From assembly GCA_017610545.1 (NCBI GenBank), contig JAFCBV010000011.1:1-9999 (forward strand): a stretch of 9,999 nucleotides of DNA, written 5' to 3'. Under the pieces are notes generated by a model. It searched no databases. It was not told the origin of the DNA and saw only the letters and a program-made list of their open reading frames with translations. Within the stretch, counting starts at the first letter, position 1; each line of letters begins with the position of its first letter. Shown here piece by piece: positions 1-5,218 of this stretch. The position numbers and the translations under genes were made by a program. This DNA comes from Candidatus Nanohalarchaeota archaeon (lineage in GTDB: Archaea > EX4484-52 > B79-G9).

Positions 1-413
1 TTCTCTGCTTCTTTTACAGGAACCTTTTCCTCTTTTTTAGCTTCAGGCTCTGCCGAATCAGTTTTCTTTTTCTCGTCTTTAGGCTTTGCTTCCTCTTTTG
101 CAGGCTCTTCCTTTGGCTTCTCTTCTTTCTTTGTCTCTGGCTTCTTTGGAAACTCAAACTTCACTCCTGCGAGTTCTGCCCAGAAAATATCATCTTTTTC
201 CTTAACAATCTGTATTTTTACAGATCTCGGTGGGTTCTTTGCACCACGTGCCCAAATTTCCTCATTTAGATGAGTGGCAACCTTTGCAATTTTTGCGTTC
301 TTATGGCGCTTTAAGTATTCCTTTATGACATAGATTGACTTCTTTGCGCGCTTTTTGTAAGCTGAATTCCATGCAGGAGTCAGGTTTACAGTATAAATTT
401 TCTCATCAGCCAT
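1..413 (-). CDS. rpl31e: Large-subunit ribosomal protein eL31, partial (cut by left edge), with long charged tail
   Basis: eL31 is a large-subunit ribosomal protein found in archaea and eukaryotes that lies near the peptide exit tunnel. The ATG is at 413-411, and 137 residues are visible before the edge. Residues 1-88 are the conserved domain: IYTVNL at the N-terminus, a basic helix around KKRAKKSIYVIKEYLKRH, and the family hallmark LNEEIWARG followed by PPRSVKIQIVKEK. From about residue 89 the protein becomes an almost pure Lys/Glu/Pro/Ala tail that continues past the edge, whereas archaeal eL31 is usually only 80-100 residues. A GGTGTG ribosome binding site sits at 418-423, four bases before the ATG. 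It is the fourth gene of the operon, 12 bases after eL39. In archaea eIF6 and eL20/LX genes often follow, outside this window. Identity is confident; the role of the tail is unknown. Confidence 0.93.
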   Translation of the reverse strand, partial: MADEKIYTVNLTPAWNSAYKKRAKKSIYVIKEYLKRHKNAKIAKVATHLNEEIWARGAKNPPRSVKIQIVKEKDDIFWAELAGVKFEFPKKPETKKEEKPKEEPAKEEAKPKDEKKKTDSAEPEAKKEEKVPVKEAE

Positions 414-425
414 AATACACACCTT

Positions 426-602
426 TTACGCGTCTATTTTCCCGCGCCTTCTCCAGTGTCTGTCAGCGAATCGTTTCACTGCGCGAAACTTTGCTCGCCC
501 AAGGCCAAAGACCTTGAGGTCTACCCAGCGCGGCGCAGGCGAGCATTTCTTAGCTGCCTTTGCAAGCTTCAGCTTTTTTCCATGAGTTTTGTGAACAGAC
601 AT
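426..602 (-). CDS. rpl39e: Large-subunit ribosomal protein eL39
   Basis: eL39 is a tiny, very basic protein that lines the peptide exit tunnel of archaeal and eukaryotic ribosomes. The 58-residue frame starts with ATG at 602-600 and ends with TAA at 428-426. The family signature is clear: a Lys-rich N-terminus (HGKKLKLAKAAKK), then a Pro-Arg-Trp segment (APRWVDLK) and the C-terminal RHWRRRGKI, matching the usual P-x-W and RHWRR motifs. Length is slightly above the usual 50 or so residues. A GTGAT ribosome binding site at 606-610 contains the TGA stop of the preceding PDCD5 gene, so translation of the two is probably coupled. Position between PDCD5 and eL31 is the standard archaeal order, which strengthens the call. 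Confidence 0.95.
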   Translation of the reverse strand: MSVHKTHGKKLKLAKAAKKCSPAPRWVDLKVFGLGRAKFRAVKRFADRHWRRRGKIDA

Positions 603-606
603 TTAA

Positions 607-948
607 TCACTTCGGTTTTCTTACAATTTTGGTTTCTTTTTTAAGTATGAGTCGATCAAGCATACCTTTGAATGCCGTGTCAGACAATGGAGGCTTTATT
701 TGCCGCGCCTGATACATTTCCATGAGATATATTTCCACTTGCTGTGCCATCTCAGGCTTTATTGCCCGTATGTTGGAAAGCCGATTGAGGGCGTCTTTGC
801 TCAAAATCCCGGAGACGGCCTTTTTTATCTCAAAAGCCATTGCCTCGACCCTTTGCGCCTGCTCCATTTGAGCATGTGTGTTTTGCATTGCAGAATATTC
901 CTGCATTTTTTTCCTGCGCAGAGCCTCTAATTCATCCATAGGATTCAT
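607..948 (-). CDS. DNA-binding protein of the PDCD5/TFAR19 family
   Basis: PDCD5-family proteins are small helical-bundle proteins of archaea and eukaryotes that bind nucleic acid in vitro; the archaeal role is not settled, though the constant placement among ribosomal protein genes hints at a translation-linked job. This 113-residue protein has the typical build: an N-terminal long helix with LEALRRKKMQEY, a Gln/Met-rich linker helix, then a core with ILSKDALNRLSNIRAIKPE followed by two helices and a basic C-terminus ending KKETKIVRKPK. The length fits the family. Its ATG (948-946) overlaps the TGA of eS19 (947-945) by four bases, so no separate ribosome binding site is needed; none is evident. 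It is the second gene of the operon. Confidence 0.93.
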   Translation of the reverse strand: MNPMDELEALRRKKMQEYSAMQNTHAQMEQAQRVEAMAFEIKKAVSGILSKDALNRLSNIRAIKPEMAQQVEIYLMEMYQARQIKPPLSDTAFKGMLDRLILKKETKIVRKPK

Positions 949-1370
949 TTTTCTGTTGATTCAGTTGCAATCTTATGTGCTGTGTTGTCAAGAAGCTTTC
1001 TTCCGGCAGGAGTTATTTCCCGTCCTTTCTTTCCTTTCTTGACAAGACCTGCTTCTTCCAGTTGCTGAAAGCCTTTTCGAATTATGTTTCCGGATGCTCG
1101 TGTGAATCTCTCCGGCTTGTAGCCACGGTTCTTGGCGCCGCCATAGACCGCTCTAAGCCTTGATACACCAACTGGCTTAAGATATGCCTTGCGCAATATT
1201 GATGCGCATCGCATATACCACCAGTCCGGGTCGTCAGGCATCCTTTCTGCATGTGTTCCGGTCTTAACAAAAGCAGCCCACTCAGGGGGTTGGATGTTTT
1301 CTGTCTTTCTAAGCTCTTCTGCAATTGCGGAAACAAGTTTTCCTGAATCTACGTCATATGTAGTTGTCAT
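945..1370 (-). CDS. rps19e: Small-subunit ribosomal protein eS19, first gene of the operon
   Basis: eS19 is a winged-helix protein of the small ribosomal subunit head, shared by archaea and eukaryotes. The 141-residue protein shows the family's N-terminal TTTYDVDSGKLVSAIAEEL, the strongly conserved PPEWAAFVKTGTHAERMP and WWYMRCASILRK, then GVSRLRAVYGGAKNRG and a C-terminal winged-helix part with IIRKGFQQLEEAGLV and GREITPAGRKLLD. Length is normal. The ATG at 1370-1368 is preceded by GTGAT at 1374-1378, three bases away, so unlike several first genes here it probably has a short leader; a TATA-like tract lies at 1431-1448. It leads eS19-PDCD5-eL39-eL31, an arrangement conserved in many archaea. 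Confidence 0.96.
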   Translation of the reverse strand: MTTTYDVDSGKLVSAIAEELRKTENIQPPEWAAFVKTGTHAERMPDDPDWWYMRCASILRKAYLKPVGVSRLRAVYGGAKNRGYKPERFTRASGNIIRKGFQQLEEAGLVKKGKKGREITPAGRKLLDNTAHKIATESTEK

Positions 1371-1511
1371 AATATCACTTTTTTCAGAAAATTGTGGATT
1401 TTCTGTTGTGTCTGTACCAATGTTTGCTGCTTAAGCTTTTTAAGCTTTATGAGGCACTGCGAACAAACCTCTAATGAGTATGTAATCTTTATATAGTAGC
1501 TTAGCCCAGTC
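1371..1511. promoter_or_regulatory. Divergent promoter region between the eS19 operon and the lipoprotein pair
   Basis: This intergenic stretch must hold both promoters. For the minus strand, a 9-base unit ttaagcttt occurs twice in perfect tandem at 1431-1439 and 1440-1448; read on the minus strand this gives an AAAGCTTAA-AAAGCTTAA tract containing a TATA-like CTTAAAAAG. Transcription would start about 25 bases downstream and leave a leader of about 40 bases with the GTGAT site at 1374-1378. For the plus strand, TTTATATA lies at 1488-1495. Promoter calls are by pattern only. Confidence 0.55.
1488..1495 (+). promoter_or_regulatory. TATA box for the lipoprotein gene
   Basis: TTTATATA is a near-ideal archaeal TATA element. 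Its centre is about 26-27 bases before the ATG at 1518 but only about 20 before the ATG at 1512. Archaeal transcription usually begins 24-28 bases after the box, so the message would begin at or next to 1518. This argues for a leaderless transcript and for the second ATG as the true start. Confidence 0.65.
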
Positions 1512-1517
1512 ATGTTT

Positions 1518-1748
1518 ATGAGTTCAAAATACATTCTGGCATTTGCTCTTGTATTTACCGTACTTGTTTTAGGTTGCGTATCTGACAAACAGGACGCGCC
1601 GCCTTTGGAACCGTTGGACGACGGAGTAATTTCTTCTGTTGATACCGATTTGGATGCCCTTGTCTCTGATTTAGAAGAGTCTTCTCAGATAGCGGCAGAA
1701 CTTGAAGATGACATAAATGTAGATGAACTGGAGCTTGTCCTTGAGTGA
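1518..1748 (+). CDS. Small acidic lipoprotein, function unknown
   Basis: This is a 76-residue predicted lipoprotein from ATG 1518; an in-frame ATG at 1512 would add two residues, but the TATA spacing favours 1518. It begins MSSKYILAF and has a hydrophobic segment ending in VLVLGC, where VLGC fits a lipobox and the Cys would carry the lipid anchor. The remaining 57 or so residues are strongly acidic (many Asp and Glu), with no other Cys and no recognisable domain. It is probably tethered outside the membrane. The stop TGA (1746-1748) overlaps a possible GTG start of the next gene, and the two genes are surely co-transcribed. The first residues (SSKY) resemble those of the neighbour (NSKY). I do not recognise a family. 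Confidence 0.75.
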   Translation: MSSKYILAFALVFTVLVLGCVSDKQDAPPLEPLDDGVISSVDTDLDALVSDLEESSQIAAELEDDINVDELELVLE

Positions 1749-1750
1749 GT

Positions 1751-1755
1751 GTGAT
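1751..1755 (+). promoter_or_regulatory. Ribosome binding site that decides the start of the helical secreted protein
   Basis: GTGAT lies four bases before the ATG at 1760 and matches the archaeal anti-Shine-Dalgarno end. Upstream GTG codons at 1745 and 1751 are in frame, but they have no such site and would put extra residues (MSVII) before the signal peptide. Confidence 0.5.
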
Positions 1756-1759
1756 AATA

Positions 1760-2749
1760 ATGAATTCAAAATATCTTTTTACAGCATCTTTTTTGTTTGT
1801 AGTGCTTGCATCAACCCTTTTTGCATCAGCTAATACTCCTACACCTACATTGACTTCCATAGGAAGCGCAGGCGCAACAGCACCCCAGCCCGTTTTAGTG
1901 TCTGCCGGTAATGTATCTGATTCTGCAGCGATTGCAGTTTCCAATAGAGTTGCCGACCGGGTGGCTGTGTTAAAGGCGCAATACCAGCGTGCAAAAATTA
2001 GCGTCGTGCAAGCCCGCGAGCAATATACGCTTGCAAAGCAGAAAGTCGTTAGGGTTCGGATAGGATATGATGATACTAAGACAAAATGGGATGATGCAAA
2101 GAAAGCATATGTTGCCGCTGCCAACAGCACAAATGCCACTGAAATGAAAAAAGCTGCTGTCGGGAAGGGACAGGACTTTCTGCAAAAACAGATAGATCGT
2201 ATGATTTCACACCTTGAACTCGTGAGGAGCAAGGTTGAAAGTATGGATGTTCTTGAAGATGAGGAAAAGATATTGATGTTAGCAGACCTTGATGTGGATA
2301 TTGCCGGATTCGAAGACATCAGGGCAAGGACCGAAAATGTTACTGACGCGGACCTGCTAAGAAATCTTTCAATAGAAGTGAAAGAAGCTTGGCTTGACTC
2401 AAGAAAGGGCGTTGCAAGAGCCGTTGGCACAATGGAGTGTGCCCATGAAGAGAACTTGGTTGAACAAGTCCAGAAGTTTACGCGCAGCACTGAAAACGCC
2501 ATATTTCAGCTTGCGAAGCGTGGTATTGACACAGCAGAAGCAGACGCTCTTTTGAATGCATATAAAAACCATCTTCAGCTTGCGAAGAACGAACTTGAGA
2601 GTGCAAAAGAACAGTTTGCCGCAGGCAATACAGAAGAGGGTCGAAACCATGTTCGGGCATCGCACAGGTATGTTGTCGAAGCGCACAACGAACTAAAAGG
2701 TGTTGTCTCTGAAGTCAAAGAGCGCATAAGGAACGCGAGAGCGCATTAG
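1760..2749 (+). CDS. Secreted all-helical (coiled-coil-like) protein, function unknown
   Basis: This is a 329-residue protein from ATG 1760; GTG 1745 would overlap the preceding stop by four bases and add five residues. Residues 1-24 are a signal peptide (hydrophobic LFTASFLFVVLASTLFASA, with cleavage expected after ASA). Residues 25-55 are a Thr/Pro/Ala-rich linker. From about 58 to the end the protein is nearly all predicted helix, rich in Ala, Lys, Glu and Gln, in several long heptad-like stretches (58-125, 136-175, 200-250, 255-327). There is one Cys (227) and no C-terminal membrane segment, so the mature protein should be released or bound to the outer face. Sequons such as NST and NVT could be glycosylated. 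The overall type resembles secreted helical proteins I associate with DPANN genomes, but that is from memory. The stop overlaps the Trm5 stop by four bases tail to tail. Confidence 0.8.
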   Translation: MNSKYLFTASFLFVVLASTLFASANTPTPTLTSIGSAGATAPQPVLVSAGNVSDSAAIAVSNRVADRVAVLKAQYQRAKISVVQAREQYTLAKQKVVRVRIGYDDTKTKWDDAKKAYVAAANSTNATEMKKAAVGKGQDFLQKQIDRMISHLELVRSKVESMDVLEDEEKILMLADLDVDIAGFEDIRARTENVTDADLLRNLSIEVKEAWLDSRKGVARAVGTMECAHEENLVEQVQKFTRSTENAIFQLAKRGIDTAEADALLNAYKNHLQLAKNELESAKEQFAAGNTEEGRNHVRASHRYVVEAHNELKGVVSEVKERIRNARAH

Positions 2750-3615
2750 TTCAGGGCAATCAAATCAATTACAATCCTGTATTGCCTAACCCCTATATTT
2801 CCGCACTTTCTTACCAGAAGAATTTTACATTTCTTGCCGGCAGCTTCACAGTCTTCAAGAGCACTCTTTTTCAGGTCTTCTATTTCTTCATCGCCTGCAA
2901 AAGCGTAAAGGTGTATCATTCCGCCTGTTTTTATCTTCGAAAGCGCGAGTCCAAGAAAAGCAGGCGCATCCTTTGGCGCAGGCATGACAATGCGGTCGAA
3001 CTTCTCTTTAAGTGGAGGGACTGATTCTGCTACATCTCCCTCAAGTATTGTTATCTTGTCTTCAACATGGTTTATCTTCACACTGTCTCTAAACATGAGT
3101 ATTGCATCAGGATTTATCTCAACAGCAGTGATTTTAACGTCTTTCTTTTTAGCAATGACAATAGGAAAAGGTCCTGCGCCGGCAAACATGACAAGAATGT
3201 TTTCATGGTCTCGTGCAAGCCCTGCAATGCGCGCCCTCTCTCCTGAAAGCTTGCTTGAAAAGTATGTTTTGGCGAGGTCCAGTCTGAGCCTACAGCCAGA
3301 CTCCGTATATATTGTCTCTGTCTGTGTTTGAGGCACTTCTGATGCCCACTTTGGCACATTGGAGAACTCACGTTCTTCGTGCGCAAGAATTTTGTATTTT
3401 GGAACCCTGTATTTTCCCTTAACATCCCCTGTTTTAAGTAGGACAATATGAACATTTTTATGTGCCTGAAGTATGGCATCTGCTATGTCTTTAGCATGTT
3501 TTTGGGCGCCATCAGGCTCAATGATGGCAATGTCGCCGACAACCTCGAACGCGCGTGGAATGAGCTCAAAATCTTTTTTAGGCAATGTGTTCTTTAGAAG
3601 TTCTTTAAAGTGCAT
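2746..3615 (-). CDS. trm5: tRNA (guanine37-N1)-methyltransferase, Trm5 type, short form
   Basis: Trm5 uses S-adenosylmethionine to make m1G at position 37 of tRNA, which prevents frameshifting and is the substrate for wyosine synthesis. This 289-residue protein has a D2-like N-terminal part (FEVVGDIAIIEP, residues 23-34), the family motif YFSSKLSGER at 118-127 (the Glu equals the proposed general base of Methanocaldococcus Trm5), the SAM-binding loop FAGAGPF at 144-150, the acidic ribose-binding EINPDA at 166-171, and a motif IV region reading VMPAPKDAPAFL at 210-221. Two oddities stand out: there is no room for the roughly 60-residue D1 domain, and motif IV has Pro-Ala-Pro where many members have Asn-Leu-Pro or Asn-Pro-Pro. 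The ATG is at 3615-3613; an AT-rich TATA-like element at 3635-3643 suggests a leaderless message separate from the upstream gene. Confidence 0.88.
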   Translation of the reverse strand: MHFKELLKNTLPKKDFELIPRAFEVVGDIAIIEPDGAQKHAKDIADAILQAHKNVHIVLLKTGDVKGKYRVPKYKILAHEEREFSNVPKWASEVPQTQTETIYTESGCRLRLDLAKTYFSSKLSGERARIAGLARDHENILVMFAGAGPFPIVIAKKKDVKITAVEINPDAILMFRDSVKINHVEDKITILEGDVAESVPPLKEKFDRIVMPAPKDAPAFLGLALSKIKTGGMIHLYAFAGDEEIEDLKKSALEDCEAAGKKCKILLVRKCGNIGVRQYRIVIDLIALN

Positions 3616-3634
3616 ATGGTCTGTTGGAAGTTAA

Positions 3635-3643
3635 TACTTAAAC
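3635..3643 (-). promoter_or_regulatory. Probable TATA box for trm5, overlapping the upstream stop codon
   Basis: On the minus strand this reads GTTTAAGTA. Its centre is about 24 bases before the trm5 ATG, which fits a leaderless transcript. The TAA stop of the surface-protein gene (3640-3638) lies inside it, so the promoter is partly built from coding sequence. Confidence 0.5.
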
Positions 3644-5047
3644 CTTTTTGTTCCCACGCATTGCAAGTGTGAGGCTTATTACAAGCAAAAATACAAAGGA
3701 GAACCCGCTAAGGCCCGGTGTTGTACTGAAAATTCCGCTGCTCTGGTGGATGACCTTGATATCCACATCTGCGTATTTTTCATTGTAGTTCGCATTGGGA
3801 CCAATATAGATTTGATACATTCCAGATTTAGCCCCCAGAATATCAATACTCACACCCTTTGTCGTATAAGGACCCACGATGGTGTTTAAGTTGCGTCTGA
3901 ACTCATCCGTTCTGTGGCCTGTAAACCAAACCCAGTTTTTTAGGTCATCAAAGCCGCCTATGTACAAAGGAACCTCAACAGATATGGGATTTTTGTTTGT
4001 GATTGTCACTATTACGCGGGAAGTTTTACCGAAGTACAGGGTTGTATCCTCTAGACTGATTTCTATAGAAGGAGGCATCATGTTCCAGCATATTCCGCCA
4101 ATACAGTTTGTGATGCACTCCAGAGGGCTAGTACAAGCGCATCCATTGCCTTTCTTTATATCGTAAAATGACGGTCCTTTGACTGATTCACAATTGTCGG
4201 CGTTGTCGCAGGAATAGTACCAAAAGGGCTTGTCTAATTCAAAAGTACATGAAGTTGTCGTTATTGAGCAATCCGAGCCAAAATTAAAGTCGCAATACTC
4301 TAGTGTACAAGCTGCGTCTGCACAGATTGTTGTGTTTTTGCAACTAGAACCGCCATCAGCACAGGTTGGAGAGAAGGTTGTATTTTCGCCTGCAACTGTC
4401 GGATTTTCCAAAGCACAGTTTGTACAGGTTGTTATCGGACCCGCTTTGTCAAGTAACACATTAAACTCACCTATTAACGATGGATTTGGCGTTCCCGGAG
4501 GCGTTGCATCGTCCCATGCCTGATATCTAACAGTTGTGTTCTGATCGGTAGTATAATACAACTCATAAGGGCTTGCAAGAATAATATCAGGAGTGCAGTT
4601 AACACCTTCGCAGTACTTCACTTCTTTTATTCCGCTTGCGTCATCTACTGGAGCCAACGTTACTGTTTGATCTGTGTTCACCCACATACCGTCATTTGCA
4701 TAGTCGTCAGTTATCGTCGGAGCTGTTAGGTCACAATAGTATATGGATGTTTCAGGAGATGTCTCGATAAAAGGGAGTTCCAGAAAGCTGCCGTCGCAGT
4801 TTGTTCCACTATGATTATATATAACGACAGCGGTGTAGTCTCCGTCGAATATGCATGTATTGAAACCATAAAAGCAATCCGCAGGGCAGGAAGTAGAACA
4901 GGTCATAGACTGGTTGTTTACAAGTATGAAACCCATTGGGTCTTTTACTGTTATTATAGCGGTTGTAGTTAGTGCGGCGTTTGCCGTAACAGAAAGTAGC
5001 AAAAGAGATATTGTAAAAAATAGAATTGTTTGTTTCGGCAAATGCAT
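3638..5047 (-). CDS. Cys-rich secreted surface protein with C-terminal membrane anchor
   Basis: This is a 469-residue protein from ATG 5047; the frame stays open to an ATG at 5119, but the TATA box at 5071-5078 and the signal peptide both favour 5047. Residues 1-24 are a signal peptide (hydrophobic core, ending TANA). Residues about 108-200 (from DLTAPTITDD, with WVNTDQTVTL and DDASGIKEVKYC, to LLDKAGP) resemble an OmpL47-type beta-sandwich repeat. I count 24 Cys, all within residues 50-320, including a closing cluster CACTSPLECITNCIGGIC. Residues 325-435 are Cys-free and look like an Ig-like/CARDB-type domain (VIVTITNKNPISVEVPLYI). The end, TPGLSGF plus a hydrophobic stretch and RGNKK, is a membrane anchor and possibly a sorting signal. 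Several N-x-S/T sequons suggest glycosylation. It is probably disulfide-bonded and displayed on the cell surface; the ligand is unknown. Confidence 0.8.
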   Translation of the reverse strand: MHLPKQTILFFTISLLLLSVTANAALTTTAIITVKDPMGFILVNNQSMTCSTSCPADCFYGFNTCIFDGDYTAVVIYNHSGTNCDGSFLELPFIETSPETSIYYCDLTAPTITDDYANDGMWVNTDQTVTLAPVDDASGIKEVKYCEGVNCTPDIILASPYELYYTTDQNTTVRYQAWDDATPPGTPNPSLIGEFNVLLDKAGPITTCTNCALENPTVAGENTTFSPTCADGGSSCKNTTICADAACTLEYCDFNFGSDCSITTTSCTFELDKPFWYYSCDNADNCESVKGPSFYDIKKGNGCACTSPLECITNCIGGICWNMMPPSIEISLEDTTLYFGKTSRVIVTITNKNPISVEVPLYIGGFDDLKNWVWFTGHRTDEFRRNLNTIVGPYTTKGVSIDILGAKSGMYQIYIGPNANYNEKYADVDIKVIHQSSGIFSTTPGLSGFSFVFLLVISLTLAMRGNKKV

Positions 5048-5070
5048 GATTCTATATGCCTTTTGACGGT

Positions 5071-5078
5071 ATATATAG
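5071..5078 (-). promoter_or_regulatory. TATA box for the surface-protein gene
   Basis: The plus strand reads atatatag, so the minus strand is CTATATAT. The centre is about 27 bases before the ATG at 5047, which implies a leaderless transcript and excludes the upstream in-frame ATG at 5119, which would lie before the promoter. Confidence 0.65.
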
Positions 5079-5124
5079 TTTCCAGGGTTTGTAGAAATCA
5101 CCAACAAAAAACAATGCACATCCA

Positions 5125-5173
5125 GGTCAAATTAGACCCAGACATCACCAAAAGTTCTCCTACTGAAGGTGAT
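5125..5173. promoter_or_regulatory. Two inverted repeats between divergent promoters
   Basis: GGTC at 5125-5128 pairs with GACC at 5135-5138 across six bases. ATCACC at 5144-5149 pairs with GGTGAT at 5168-5173 across eighteen bases. Both lie between the TATA box of the surface-protein gene and that of gltX, where an operator could sit. They are short enough to have arisen by chance. Confidence 0.3.
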
Positions 5174-5188
5174 AACTCATACCATAAC

Positions 5189-5197
5189 CTATTATAG
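5189..5197 (+). promoter_or_regulatory. Probable TATA box for gltX
   Basis: CTATTATAG is centred about 26 bases before the ATG at 5219. There is no ribosome binding site in the short gap, so a leaderless message is likely. Confidence 0.5.
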
Positions 5198-5218
5198 CCA
5201 TTCTCCCAAATTGTCTTT

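Noticed and set aside
456..644. Open frame on the plus strand over eL39
   Set aside because: It is antisense to a clear eL39 gene and has no recognisable content.
1..1370. Ribosomal block as an unusual system
   Set aside because: The gene order eS19-PDCD5-eL39-eL31 is a standard archaeal arrangement.
1555..2502. Long open frame on the minus strand (315 residues)
   Set aside because: It lies antisense to the lipoprotein and helical protein. Its translation is rich in Ser, Cys, Thr and Phe with no domain, as expected for the complement of an Ala/Lys/Glu-rich coding sequence.
5048..5119. N-terminal extension of the surface protein to an ATG at 5119
   Set aside because: The TATA box at 5071-5078 would then lie inside the gene, and the extension puts a polar segment before the signal peptide.
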